From Gammaproteobacteria bacterium (GTDB lineage Bacteria > Pseudomonadota > Gammaproteobacteria > Eutrophobiales > Eutrophobiaceae), in contig WLWS01000006.1 in NCBI GenBank assembly GCA_012103475.1, forward strand, positions 62,001 through 126,000: a stretch of 64,000 nucleotides of DNA. The letters are read 5' to 3'. Shown here in pieces: positions 1 to 8,884 of this stretch. A model generated the notes under the pieces. That model did not search any database. It was not told where the DNA came from and saw nothing but the letters and a program-made list of their open reading frames with translations. Numbering within the stretch: position 1 is the first letter of the stretch; each line of letters opens with the position of its first letter. A program made the position numbers and the translations under genes.

Positions 1-639
1 CTTTTCAAAACGTTCCAGGCCAAGCACGTCCGTGTAAAAACTGGCCGTAGCCTCCAGGTCTTTGACCCAGATGGCAATGTGGTCCAGCCACGGTTCGTCG
101 GCACCAGCGGCTGGCTCGTTAAGCCATTGCTCGTCTCGAATATTAATCAGCCCACCTTTGTCTCCAGGCTTCACTTCGAATATTTCGACACTCGTACCAC
201 GGCTTACTTCGGGTGACCAGTAAGCAATACGTTGACCCGTATGCTCGATGTCTTCACCGGTACCCACGCCTTCCTTAATCAGGCCGCCATCTCTATTGAG
301 AGGGCTACCATCCATATTCAACATCTGAATATCTTTAGCCTGCATTTCGTTCAATACACCGTCGTAATCCTGTGGTTGGAAATTAATTTCTATGATGGCA
401 CCTGCGCCTTTTTCATTGAGGATATCCATACCCGGACCTGGGGTTGTGGGCTTGATCAACTCCAGCCAGACCCCGTTGCCGTCAAAGAACACACCTTCCA
501 TACCACCGGTCGTAGGGTCATCGTCACTGACTCCGATTTCCATCGGGTGACGCCTGAAGCCAACGACGTCTGATAAAAATTTTGCGGTACCTTCTGTGTC
601 GTCAACCCAGATTACGGTGTGGTCCAGATGCATTCTCAT
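1..639 (-). CDS. VOC (glyoxalase/dioxygenase-fold) protein, tandem domains, C-terminus outside window
   Basis: The reading frame is open from an ATG at 639 to the window edge (213 codons), so the 3' end is missing. It starts MRMHLDHTVIWVDD and begins a second VOC module near the edge (WLDHIAIWVKDLEATASFYT). The first module has the family pattern of an early HT/HI metal-ligand position and a GNGVWLEL strand. It is clearly a paralogue of the tandem VOC protein at 34470-35519, with the same order of blocks (FDGNGVWLELI, MLNMDGSPL, GQRIAYWS). VOC proteins are metal-dependent lyases, isomerases or extradiol dioxygenases. The substrate cannot be told from sequence. The next upstream gene on this strand is the acetoacetate-decarboxylase-like gene, 30 bp away, so they probably share a transcript. 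Confidence 0.8.
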   Translation of the reverse strand, partial: MRMHLDHTVIWVDDTEGTAKFLSDVVGFRRHPMEIGVSDDDPTTGGMEGVFFDGNGVWLELIKPTTPGPGMDILNEKGAGAIIEINFQPQDYDGVLNEMQAKDIQMLNMDGSPLNRDGGLIKEGVGTGEDIEHTGQRIAYWSPEVSRGTSVEIFEVKPGDKGGLINIRDEQWLNEPAAGADEPWLDHIAIWVKDLEATASFYTDVLGLERFEK

Positions 640-669
640 GTTATTCGCCACTTTATTGAGTCTCCAAAG

Positions 670-1425
670 TTAGTAAGTTTTAAGAATCTTTCCATAGGGC
701 AGGTCAGCGGTCATGCGCATATACTTGGCATCGACTACCTGCAGTACGGGTAGATTGGCATCGGATATCTTGTCAACTTCGAGTGTAGCCTCACCACTGT
801 ATAGCTCATCTTTACCATCCGGCCCCTTGTGCGGTACACCGGTAAAAAATACGGAGTTTAATTGTGCGAGGCCAGGTTTATCACCACCTTCAACATCGGG
901 AATCACCTTCAATACGGCAAGTGGAAGTCCTTCCAATGCAGAAGCAGGCAAATTGGTGTCAGGCAGGATAAATGTTTTACAGGCGATATGACCGGGTTTG
1001 ACTTCAACTACACCTTCTATTTCACCTGTACCATGCTTGATCAATTCGATTCTGTGAGCCATTTTTTTTCCGAAGCCCCAGATTTCCCGGCCCATGGTAA
1101 GGGCGTTCTCGGTTGTGACGTAAACACAATTGGTATAGCCATAGACTTCACCTTCGTACATACACAGGACACCGGTGTAGACTTCGCCATAGGGCCCCCC
1201 GCTTGTGGTCATATGGTTAAATTCGAGAACCATAAAGGCAGTTGCAGGTTCTACTAATTCAAGATCAGATGGGAGCATATCCAGCACGGCATCTTCGTCT
1301 GTCAGGTAAGTGAGTACAATCGCTTCTGTGTCACGATAAAACCAGGGGCCTTTCTTGTAAGCCGGTTTATGAGCAGGCATTGTTGTGCCCCAGGTATCAG
1401 GTGTCAGTCTTCCCATTTTTGCCAT
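670..1425 (-). CDS. Acetoacetate decarboxylase family protein
   Basis: The product is 251 aa, normal for the family, when started at the ATG at 1425, which follows an AGGGGAG ribosome site. A longer frame upstream to 1533 has no comparable site and runs into the TAGGCC element. The hallmark REIWGFGKK lies at residues 113-121. In acetoacetate decarboxylase the first Lys of the equivalent pair forms the Schiff base with the beta-keto acid and the second lowers its pKa. Both are present, as is the upstream Glu in PYGEVY. It probably decarboxylates or otherwise transforms a beta-keto acid; many family members are not true acetoacetate decarboxylases. It lies divergent from the SDR at 1695, with paired operator-like elements between them. 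Confidence 0.8.
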   Translation of the reverse strand: MAKMGRLTPDTWGTTMPAHKPAYKKGPWFYRDTEAIVLTYLTDEDAVLDMLPSDLELVEPATAFMVLEFNHMTTSGGPYGEVYTGVLCMYEGEVYGYTNCVYVTTENALTMGREIWGFGKKMAHRIELIKHGTGEIEGVVEVKPGHIACKTFILPDTNLPASALEGLPLAVLKVIPDVEGGDKPGLAQLNSVFFTGVPHKGPDGKDELYSGEATLEVDKISDANLPVLQVVDAKYMRMTADLPYGKILKTY

Positions 1426-1499
1426 TGTTGTTGCTCCCCTATCTTGTAAATTAAATGATAAAGGCCCGGGAGGGACCTTCATAGATACATTGGGAAAAC

Positions 1500-1527
1500 A
1501 ATATAGGCCAATACATTGTTTTTTGCA
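1500..1527 (+). promoter_or_regulatory. Type-A TAGGCC element, copy 1
   Basis: The sequence ATATAGGCCAATACAT is followed by a variable base, GTTT, a variable base and TTGCAA. The same block recurs at 8561-8588 with two mismatches in 28, and in weaker form at 34216-34240. It lies about 75 bp upstream of the decarboxylase-like gene and 114 bp left of a type-B palindrome. The binding protein is unknown. Confidence 0.5.
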
Positions 1528-1612
1528 AATCAAGATTATAATATTATAACTATCAGATTATAAAAGAAAATAATTCATATGTTTGCCAGCATATTTCTTT
1601 TAAAAAATTGGC

Positions 1613-1636
1613 AATAATAGGCCAATTGCTTATTAT
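1613..1636. promoter_or_regulatory. Type-B TAGGCC palindrome, copy 1
   Basis: An interrupted palindrome: AATAATAGGC, CCAAT centre, then GCTTATTAT. It is the closest match to the palindromes at 34337-34359 and 8683-8702. It lies 58 bp upstream of the SDR start at 1695, where an operator would be expected. I infer a dimeric repressor or activator site; no regulator is identified. Confidence 0.5.
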
Positions 1637-1694
1637 ATTGAATAGTAAGCAAAATAACCGAATACTGTGTATTAGTCCTCAGGAGAATTAATTC

Positions 1695-2492
1695 ATGCAA
1701 ATTGATTTAAGTAGCAAACATGCCCTGGTAACCGGCGCCGCGAGTGGTATCGGAGCCAGAATTGCTGAACTTTACGCAGAATGTGGCGCCCATGTCGCGG
1801 TTCATGCCCGTACCCGGGCGAAAGCTGAGAGCACGGTAGAAGCGATCAAAGCGACTGGAGGAAAAGCCTTTTCGGTAGAAGCTGACCTGATGGATTCTGA
1901 AGCGATCGAAGAAATGTGTCAGGCTGCTATCTCAGGTCTCGGCGGAATTGACATCGTGATGAATAACGCTGGAACCTATACGCCTCAGGCTGTAGTGGAA
2001 TCTGATGCTGAACTCTGGCGAAAAACAATGGCGATCAATCTGGAGGCGCCCAGATTAATTACACAAATTACCACCAATGCGATGATCGAACAGGGGACGG
2101 GTGGTAGACAGTTATATACCTCGTCGGTGAGTGCAATTATGGCGGAAGTAAATGGGAGTGCTTATTGTGCATCCAAAGCTGGTTTAAATTCGCTAGCCCG
2201 TTGTCTGGCTGTGGAAGTTGGTAAGCATGGTATTACGGTGAATACCATTAACCCTGGCTGGGTTGATACGCCTATGGCGAGAAAGGCCTTTGAAGATATG
2301 CTGGAAGAGGGCATGTCCCTGGATCAGTTGATTGAAGAAAGCATGAGTGCAAACACGCTAGGTTTGGTCATTAAACCGAAAGATATAGCCGCTATGGCAG
2401 CTTTCCTTGCAAGTGACTATGGTCGTTGTATTACCGGGCAGGATATTAATGTATGCGCGGGTATTAGTCTGCTAAGTTTTGGTGATGAATAA
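1695..2492 (+). CDS. SDR family NAD(P)-dependent oxidoreductase
   Basis: A classical short-chain dehydrogenase of 265 aa. The cofactor motif GAASGIG is at residues 14-20, NNAG at 90-93, the catalytic Ser in YTSSVS near 144, and YCASK gives Tyr157 and Lys161. The reaction is reversible alcohol/ketone oxidation with NAD(P). ATG follows an AGGAGA site 8 bp upstream. The C-terminus is short and unusual, ending SLLSFGDE rather than the common DGG-containing tail. It is divergent from the decarboxylase-like gene and convergent with the Rieske gene. Substrate unknown. Confidence 0.88.
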   Translation: MQIDLSSKHALVTGAASGIGARIAELYAECGAHVAVHARTRAKAESTVEAIKATGGKAFSVEADLMDSEAIEEMCQAAISGLGGIDIVMNNAGTYTPQAVVESDAELWRKTMAINLEAPRLITQITTNAMIEQGTGGRQLYTSSVSAIMAEVNGSAYCASKAGLNSLARCLAVEVGKHGITVNTINPGWVDTPMARKAFEDMLEEGMSLDQLIEESMSANTLGLVIKPKDIAAMAAFLASDYGRCITGQDINVCAGISLLSFGDE

Positions 2493-2528
2493 TGAAAACA
2501 AGCCGTAGCGATTATTACTCGTCGAGGT

Positions 2529-3674
2529 TTAAACCGTGTCTTTTAGTCGTCTTCCCAGGTAACGCTGAAAATAAAACAGGCAAGCTTCTTTAACGCTGAG
2601 AGGCCCGGCTTCGGCAAAGCGTGACTGGATAGTTTTTTGAAGTCGCCAGGTAGCCTGGTAGTCTTCCGGATTAAGCACATCAAAAAACTCCTTGTTGTAA
2701 TGACTTAACTCATCGTTCAGTTCTTCTTCGGCTACTAACGCTCCCATCATTACGCGTGTGCGCTTGATACTAAGCGGCAAAATTCGTTTCCAGAAGACGA
2801 TACCCGGTGATGCATCAATGGTGCTTGATGGATAGAGCACATAGGTTAATGTTTCTTCCCGATCCTGTGGATCGATGTCAGCGCTCCAACGCTGCATTAA
2901 ATTTGCATAGATTGGCGCTTCATCACGGACGAGATCCATCATCAGTGGTGTGCGCAGAAGACCCCAGTCAATTTCATCTTCACCACAATGGGAGTCATCG
3001 CCAGGCATCCAGGGTTGCAGCGTATCAGGGTGCAGTGTGCGATGGTGATGGGCTTCGGCGTTGTTTTCCATAGTGAGCTTCCAGTTGCCTTCCCAAATTT
3101 CGTCATACATAGAAGAAATACGCATCTTGTCAATATGGTACGGAGCCAGTAGTTGTTTCAGTTTCTGCAGACGTGGTGCCAGTGGCGCTGCATTAGTGTC
3201 GAGATTGACAAAAATAAAACCAAGCCAAGTTTCCAGTTTAAACTCGGGAAGACGACAATTGGCTTTGTCGAGTATTCGACTTTCCGTCATATTCGTTGCA
3301 CCTGCCAGGGCGCCATCAAGCTGATAGGACCAACCATGATAAGGGCATGTCAATCTTGCGGCATTTCCCCGTCCATCGACTACCTGCATGTAACGATGAC
3401 GGCACACATTAGAAAGCGCATGTAGATTCTGTTCACGGTCACGCACAATAAGCAGGGGTTCTTCAGCGAGTTCAATGGTGAAGTAGTCGCCGGTTTGAGG
3501 CACCTCTTCTTCACGTCCGACACAAATCCAGTCGCGGCGAAACAGGTATTCCAGCTCAAGTTGATAAAATTCTTCAGACAGATAGGCCTGTGGTGGTAAA
3601 CCCCGTGCTTCTTCCAGCGGTGTTGTAATCGAAGCTATTAATGTCTCGATTAATAGACGCGTATCAGTATGCAT
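2529..3674 (-). CDS. Rieske non-heme iron oxygenase, large (alpha) subunit
   Basis: The 381-aa protein has the Rieske pair C91-x-H93 and C110-x2-H113. The mononuclear iron motif is near residue 207: Glu207, His210 and His215 fit the E/D-x2-H-x4-H spacing. The family hydroxylates or demethylates aromatic and quaternary-amine substrates using O2 and electrons from a reductase. No beta subunit or reductase lies next to it; a stand-alone Rieske ferredoxin is far away at 60378. The gene probably forms a minus-strand operon with the cupin and the FAD enzyme upstream (gaps of about 62 and 36 bp). Substrate unknown. The ligand Glu in place of the more usual Asp is a minor variant. Confidence 0.85.
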   Translation of the reverse strand: MHTDTRLLIETLIASITTPLEEARGLPPQAYLSEEFYQLELEYLFRRDWICVGREEEVPQTGDYFTIELAEEPLLIVRDREQNLHALSNVCRHRYMQVVDGRGNAARLTCPYHGWSYQLDGALAGATNMTESRILDKANCRLPEFKLETWLGFIFVNLDTNAAPLAPRLQKLKQLLAPYHIDKMRISSMYDEIWEGNWKLTMENNAEAHHHRTLHPDTLQPWMPGDDSHCGEDEIDWGLLRTPLMMDLVRDEAPIYANLMQRWSADIDPQDREETLTYVLYPSSTIDASPGIVFWKRILPLSIKRTRVMMGALVAEEELNDELSHYNKEFFDVLNPEDYQATWRLQKTIQSRFAEAGPLSVKEACLFYFQRYLGRRLKDTV

Positions 3675-3736
3675 GAGTGATTTCGTGCTAACTGTAAATA
3701 CTTAATGACGACAAGCATTCTGAATGATTATGAAAA

Positions 3737-4081
3737 CTAGCGCCAGGAAACAGGCTTATCGGATACAAGCATGGTAATGTCTTCAAATTCATCATCCATT
3801 TCAAAGTCAATGGTTGTACCTTCTTCAACATAGAGTATATCACCCGCTGTGAGGGTGAATTTCTCGCCACCATGCACATCTACTTTGGCTGAACCTTTGA
3901 GTACAAAGGCAAATTCGTCAAAGGGATATGTAAAGGTATGTTTTCCTGTCTCCTTGAATGCAACCACAGCGCGGCTCTTATCGGCGGATCGGTAGAACAC
4001 ATGTTCACCACCGCCAAACTCGGGTGTCATTTCCCATCTGGCTTCTTTCATGTTGAATTTTAATGCTTTCGGTGTACTCAT
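3737..4081 (-). CDS. Small cupin-domain protein
   Basis: A 114-aa single-domain cupin resembling the EutQ/DUF861-like group. The core runs from FKETGKHTFTYPFDEFAFVLKG to AGDILYVEEGTTIDF, matching cupin motif 1 and 2 strands. Only some of the metal-binding His/Glu residues are obvious, so metal binding is uncertain. Small cupins beside oxygenases and oxidases often act as isomerases, sensors or accessory proteins. It sits between a Rieske oxygenase and a Tat-exported flavoenzyme on the same strand, so co-expression is likely. No specific function is claimed. Confidence 0.75.
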   Translation of the reverse strand: MSTPKALKFNMKEARWEMTPEFGGGEHVFYRSADKSRAVVAFKETGKHTFTYPFDEFAFVLKGSAKVDVHGGEKFTLTAGDILYVEEGTTIDFEMDDEFEDITMLVSDKPVSWR

Positions 4082-4117
4082 TTTATGTCCCTCATGTTTC
4101 GGAACTACGCTTATTAC

Positions 4118-6046
4118 TTACAGATATTTCATAATCTGTCTTGCTGCTCTCTCACCATGTTCCACCGCGCCAAACCATTCCTGCAGGCCATTATGTTCAG
4201 AATGGCCAAAGGCAATACGACCAAAAGGCTGATCTATGATTTGTTGTAATGCCAGTTTGCCATCGTTTCCATGAAACATCCCGGGCACCGGCGCGACATA
4301 GGAATGCCCCCAGCGATTAACAATAATACCTGCAATATCTTTTTCATCATCAAAACCAAGCGGGCCAAACATGTTAGCCAGTTGTTTACGCACCGCAGTC
4401 TCGATATCAGCATAACTTTTAGACAGTAACTCCCATCTTATAGCGGCCGCCTGTTCTTTGGCGGGTAATCCCGGTTTTGGAAAACCAACATAGAAAGTCA
4501 GGACAATTGGTTTATCTGGATTCAGAGGAGGAGGGTTGTCGCCAAACACCATTGGTCGTTTGATATTACAGTAGCCACCGATGCCCGTGTCGTTAAAAAA
4601 ATGACAGGCACTGATTCCCAGTTTTGCCATCGGTCTCCAGTTTCGGAGTGCGACGTTGATGATCATATTCGAACCGTAGATTAGCTTGCCAAAGTCTTTG
4701 CTGTATTCAGCGGGTAAGTCCTGAATAATGTGCTTGTTGACCCAGCCACCAATGGCGGAGACGACAGCTGTGGCTTTGACCCGATAAACCTTGCCATTTT
4801 TTTGATAATAAATTGACACGCTTTTTGCTTCGCCGGGCTCACCATCATGGGCAACGCGAACCGCGGTAGAACCCAGACGTATCCGCATTGGGCTTTGCGC
4901 ATTATCAAATTTTTCGAATTGATAAGGTGAGTCGTGAATATTTTCAAAGCTGCTGTTTCCGGCGATTGCTTGCGGCAGGACTTTCTTTAGCAGCAAGCGA
5001 TATATGCCATCATTACCGCCCGGGAAAGCGAAAATTCCGGCAACTTCCTTATCATCAGCCGGTACTCTATATAGCGATTTGTCGCCAAATCCTTTATCAA
5101 AACCCGGTAGTGCAGACATCATGGCATAGCGAGCAGAAATTGCATCGCTACCCATACCTGAGGTTGTTGAAAGTGTGGTATCGAGTACTTTGATTACGCG
5201 GGGCTGAATGTTCAGAACATCTTCGAGATATTCTCTGTAAGTAATACTGTCCAGCCATTGTGGCCAATCGTCGCCGGCTTTATTGACGCCTGTTCCCATA
5301 CGTAAATGTTCCAGATCTGATTTCTCTGCATCCGAAAAAGCTGTATTTGCATAGCCATTCTGACTTGAATCGATATCCCAGTAAGATTCTTCAAGATCGA
5401 AAGTTTCCTTATCAAAGAAGTAACCTGCACTGGCAGCTTGTTCGGCAATGCCAAGCATAGGCAGGTAGTTGGTCGGCGATAGTCGTATCTCTCCCTTATG
5501 ACCTTCGAGCTTCTGGAATGTCGGATCACGGGGAATCTCCAACTCATCAAACAACTTGTCGTACCAGTCACCCTTAACGAATGGAACCACCGTCAGGTTT
5601 GAACCCTGAGGTCCGCTAATTTTATGACCATCAACAATAAACTCGTTGCGCTTTGCCTCGCCACCGGGAAGGTGATGATTTTCCAGTAGCAGGCAAGTTT
5701 GCTCCTGTTTTGCTTCCTTTCGAAATGTGTGGGCGGCAGATAGGCCGGCGAAGCCCCCGCCGATTATGACCAGGTCGTATGACTCGCCTGTATCAATGGC
5801 ACCCTCCAGGATCTCATCAATTTTGTGATCTCGAATCAGGTGGGCAGCGCTTCGGGTGCTTTCAGTGTTGCCATTTGAACGAGCATAATCTCCAACACCC
5901 GCATAGCCATTCCATGGGTGAATGGTTTGATTTGCAGATTCTGCAAAAATTGGGGCAGGCATATTTAACAGCATACTGCCGGAACCAAGCAGGGTACCTT
6001 TAACGAAATCACGGCGAGTAATGCTGGAGTTAATCTCTTTTGCCAA
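4118..6046 (-). CDS. Tat-exported FAD-dependent amine oxidase/spermidine-dehydrogenase-like protein
   Basis: This 642-aa protein begins with a twin-arginine signal (RRDFVKG from residue 11, then a hydrophobic stretch to about 36), so it should be exported folded with its cofactor. The FAD-binding loop IIGGGFAGLSAA is at about 94-105, followed by the acidic LLLENHHLPGG segment. The GGEAKRNEF and DGHKISGPQGS blocks resemble periplasmic spermidine dehydrogenases (SpdH), which oxidise amines and pass electrons to the respiratory chain. The length fits that group. The substrate is not established; related members may oxidise other amines or alkenes. It is probably co-transcribed with the cupin and Rieske genes. 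The upstream gene is the broken TonB receptor, 139 bp away. Confidence 0.72.
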   Translation of the reverse strand: MAKEINSSITRRDFVKGTLLGSGSMLLNMPAPIFAESANQTIHPWNGYAGVGDYARSNGNTESTRSAAHLIRDHKIDEILEGAIDTGESYDLVIIGGGFAGLSAAHTFRKEAKQEQTCLLLENHHLPGGEAKRNEFIVDGHKISGPQGSNLTVVPFVKGDWYDKLFDELEIPRDPTFQKLEGHKGEIRLSPTNYLPMLGIAEQAASAGYFFDKETFDLEESYWDIDSSQNGYANTAFSDAEKSDLEHLRMGTGVNKAGDDWPQWLDSITYREYLEDVLNIQPRVIKVLDTTLSTTSGMGSDAISARYAMMSALPGFDKGFGDKSLYRVPADDKEVAGIFAFPGGNDGIYRLLLKKVLPQAIAGNSSFENIHDSPYQFEKFDNAQSPMRIRLGSTAVRVAHDGEPGEAKSVSIYYQKNGKVYRVKATAVVSAIGGWVNKHIIQDLPAEYSKDFGKLIYGSNMIINVALRNWRPMAKLGISACHFFNDTGIGGYCNIKRPMVFGDNPPPLNPDKPIVLTFYVGFPKPGLPAKEQAAAIRWELLSKSYADIETAVRKQLANMFGPLGFDDEKDIAGIIVNRWGHSYVAPVPGMFHGNDGKLALQQIIDQPFGRIAFGHSEHNGLQEWFGAVEHGERAARQIMKYL

Positions 6047-6185
6047 GCTTACTTCCTCTTATCTTATTGAAAAAAAGAGCCATGAAACAATTAGCGTTTC
6101 ATGGCTTTTACATGCTCTGCTCAGCATTTTTACATATAGCGAATACTAGCTTAAGCATCCGCTCTTCGTTATTTCATGTTTTTGT

Positions 6186-7622
6186 TTAGAAGAAGTTATA
6201 CCGGACATTTCCTCCCACCCAACGTTCGTTACCCCAGACATCTAAACCCGAACCAAAGAAGAGTGTTGCATCGGTTGAATAGACACGGTATTCCGTATCA
6301 GTCAGGTTCTTCATGAATATGGCTGCACTCCAGCGTTCATCAGAACTGGTGTAGTCCAGTCGTGCATTGAGCACTATGTAGTCATCTTCCAGCACAAGTT
6401 CAGAGACCGCCAGGTTAAACTTTTGATCATCGGTCCAACGAAAATCCCCTTGCAATGCCACATTCCCTCCAAAAGCCGGCCATGAATAGCGTACAAGACC
6501 GTTAATTGTAGCGCCTGGAGATAAAGGTGCTTCCTCCGTTCCTGTTGGAAAATTTTGCGCCGGGGCGAAGGTGACTGGGTCAAGCGTGTTAAACGTCGTA
6601 GGTAGACCGGTTACCTCAGTTTCCAGAAAAGAGGCACCAAGAAGAATGTCCAGACCTTCTATCGGGTTCGAGACTAATTCAATTTCGGCACCGTAGTTTT
6701 CCGCTTCTGCATTGAAAAGTAAGGCATTAAAGAAAGGATCAATGTTATAGGCCTGATAGTCGTCATAATCGTAGTAATAAACCGATGCATTCAGACGCGT
6801 GGTTTCAGTTAAACTCGCTTTAAAGCCGATTTCGTAAGCAGTCAGGACTTCGCCGATATAAGGTAACTCAGCCGTGGTGACCGGTGTCAGAGGAACATTG
6901 AAACCGCCGGACTTGATACCGCGACTGTAACCTCCGTAGATCAACCAGTCGTCGTTGACCCGGTAGTTGAGTTGAATTTTTGCATTAAAATCGTCTTCGC
7001 TCAGGTTGTCTGTGTAGCCCACGAAGCCAAAGTCAGCTGAAGTTAAGGTAAAATCCTTGTCGTCATTGTTGTAACGTAAACCCGCGGTTAGAGATAGCTG
7101 GTCTGTGATATCGAATTCAGTCTGTCCAAAAAACGCAAAGGTCGTGGTTTCCTGAGTTGATTCTATGCCGAAAACAGCACCTGGACCAAAAAACGCATCT
7201 CCACTTTGGTCGATGTCATAATCGCCATCAATATTCAGATAATAAAAGCCAACTACAGAACGATGCCGGTCGCCTTCCCAGCTCAAGCGCAGTTCCTGGG
7301 ATACTTGCTCCATCTTATAAAACTGGGTGTAGTGGTAAAGACTGTTAGGGGAAGCGTCCGAGTCTTCGGCATAAACTGTGTCAATGTCCTGATAATCAGT
7401 GATAGATGTGATGGTAAAGTTACCCACGTCCCATTCAATTTTGGCATATAAATCGAGTACTTCCGTTTGATTTTGGCCTTCGAAATCATTAGAAGCGGTG
7501 AAGGGATCGCCGTCCGCATCAATATAACCAAAAAAATCCGTTGCATTAAATGAAGGCAGGCCATGTGAATAGCCAACTGCAGCTGAGCTTTCGTCGGCGT
7601 ATTGTGCTTTGAGCAGTATATA
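6186..7622 (-). pseudogene. TonB-dependent receptor, C-terminal beta-barrel part (frame broken)
   Basis: This part encodes the outer-membrane barrel, from LKAQYADESS to the terminal GGNVRYNFF. The final Phe is the usual outer-membrane assembly signal. Repeated amphipathic strands and LTAGLRYNNDDKDF, GGYSRGIKSGGFN and ARLDYTSSD blocks are typical of TonB receptors. It is in a different frame from the N-terminal half. Joining the two after removing TA from TATATAT at 7617-7623 gives an uninterrupted 717-codon receptor reading DLNILLKAQYA across the join. If the shift is real, no functional receptor is made. Confidence 0.85.
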
Positions 7623-8341
7623 TTCAGGTCATCAGATGGCTCAATAAGGAGTTGTCCTCTGACCGCATAATCATCTGCTTCGCGTTGGTCAGGGCCGATA
7701 TCATTCTCAATCAGTCCATTGTTTCCGTTATAGACCATAGATACTCGACCAGACACTGTCTCAGTCAGTCCACCACCAATGGCTGCTTCAACGCGACGAC
7801 GTGATTCTTCACCCAGGGTAACATCAACGAATCCGTCTAATTCTTGTGTTGGTTTCGCTGTGACAAAGTGGACCAGTCCACCGGTCGAGTTGCGTCCGAA
7901 CAGGGTGCCCTGGGGACCTCGCAGAATTTCTGTACGGTCTATATCAAATAGGCTAAAGCGTGTCGTAATATTAGAGGGTTGATATGCCTCATCAATATAT
8001 AAGGCTACGGGTGCTTCCTGATGAGCTAGGAAGTCGTTCTGGCCGACCCCACGAATGTTGAAGGAGACAATTGAACCACCACCATAATTTAGTAATTCAA
8101 GGCCGGGGGTTTGCGCGATAATATCCTGAGATTCAACAAAGCCCAGTTTCTGCATCTGATCTCCGCTGAAAGCGGTGACTGATACACCGACATCTTGCAG
8201 ATTCTGTTCGCGTTTTTGCGCCGTCACCACGACCTCTTCAAGGAGTTGCGCATGAGACGCACCTGTTACCAAAGCAAGCAGGAAAATACTGCCGCACAAG
8301 ATTGACCATTGAGGGCTGCGTAGTTTTTGTGGACCTTTCAT
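7617..8341 (-). pseudogene. TonB-dependent receptor, signal peptide and plug domain (frame broken)
   Basis: The N-terminal half has a Sec signal peptide (LCGSIFLLALVTGASHA), a TonB-box-like EEVVVTAQKREQNLQDVGVSV segment and a plug domain with NIRGVGQND, LRGPQGTLFGRNSTGG and GLVHFVTAKP. These receptors import substrates across the outer membrane using TonB energy. The start at 8341 lies downstream of a TTTGT-N6 operator at 8435-8450, suggesting the receptor belongs to the nicotinate-like regulon and imports its substrate. Translation runs out of frame after DDLNIY. Confidence 0.85.
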
Positions 8342-8434
8342 TAATTTCTCCCCAGGGTTTGAGTATGTTGAAACCGAAACTTGTTAATCATGCTATACAG
8401 CACTGAATTCAAATTGATTGTTCGTACACAATTG

Positions 8435-8450
8435 TTTGTATACGTATGAT
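8435..8450. promoter_or_regulatory. 16-bp operator TTTGT-N6-ACAAA type, site 1
   Basis: TTTGT, ATACGT, ATGAT. The left half is exact and the right half is degenerate. A second overlapping half-like block, TTCGTACACAA, lies immediately to the left at 8421. It is about 95 bp upstream of the receptor start. Confidence 0.6.
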
Positions 8451-8560
8451 AACAATTTTGCAACATAGATCAACAATGTTAAGAGCAGACATTGGCTTGC
8501 TTCCTGTTCGCATCAACATACTGTTGTCGATATACAACATTGTTAATTTAATAGAAACAA

Positions 8561-8588
8561 ATATAGGCCAATACATAGTTTCTTGCAA
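8561..8588 (+). promoter_or_regulatory. Type-A TAGGCC element, copy 2
   Basis: The block ATATAGGCCAATACAT, then AGTTTC and TTGCAA, matches the copy at 1500-1527 at all but two positions. Flanking sequence is not similar, so it is a conserved site rather than a recent duplication. The type-B palindrome follows with TAGGCC-to-TAGGCC spacing of 122 bp. Confidence 0.5.
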
Positions 8589-8682
8589 TATCTTTTTGAT
8601 TATTTCTAAATACCTAATATTTAAATAGAAAATGACAATTGTCTAATGAAGGGATAAAAGAATAGTCAGGAGATAGGTATAA

Positions 8683-8702
8683 ATATAGGCCGTGGCTTAT
8701 AT
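8683..8702. promoter_or_regulatory. Type-B TAGGCC palindrome, copy 2
   Basis: ATATAGGCC, GT, GGCTTATAT: nine-base arms with a single G/A difference between the halves. It is the tightest of the three type-B palindromes, with a 2-bp centre. Its partner type-A element is 122 bp to the left. Confidence 0.5.
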
Positions 8703-8832
8703 TATTTCTTCTCATTGTTTGCTCACCACCACAAGCTCTGGGTTTTCTTGAGAGATGCTGAGAGCCGCAGATGGTCTGTAGTTTATTAGCAGAGAATCAA
8801 AGGGAAATTGCAGGTGAGTAAAAGATTAACTC

Positions 8833-8863
8833 AAAAAAGAGCGATCATTGTTCATGATCGCTC
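8833..8863 (-). terminator. Rho-independent terminator of the RidA-like gene
   Basis: A perfect 10-bp stem, GAGCGATCAT / ATGATCGCTC, with a 5-base loop spans 8839-8863. On the minus strand it is followed by six T residues (8838-8833). It lies 21 bp after the stop of the RidA-like gene. Confidence 0.85.
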
Positions 8864-8884
8864 CTTACTCATGTTCAGGAAAAC

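Larger units (their letters stand above)
8342..8884. other. Gene-free regulatory stretch between TonB receptor and RidA-like gene
   Basis: This 540-bp AT-rich stretch holds a TTTGT-N6 operator near 8440, a type-A TAGGCC element at 8561, a type-B palindrome at 8683 and a minus-strand terminator at 8833-8863. A 60-codon open frame at 8446-8628 overlaps the operator region and has no ribosome site, so I do not call it a gene. The type-A/B pair faces no plus-strand gene, so it probably serves the receptor or an unrecognised transcript. Confidence 0.6.

Noticed and set aside
862..1257. Plus-strand open frame of 131 codons opposite the decarboxylase-like gene
   Set aside because: No ribosome site or domain; it mirrors a well-supported gene. 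Many similar opposite-strand frames elsewhere were left out for the same reason.
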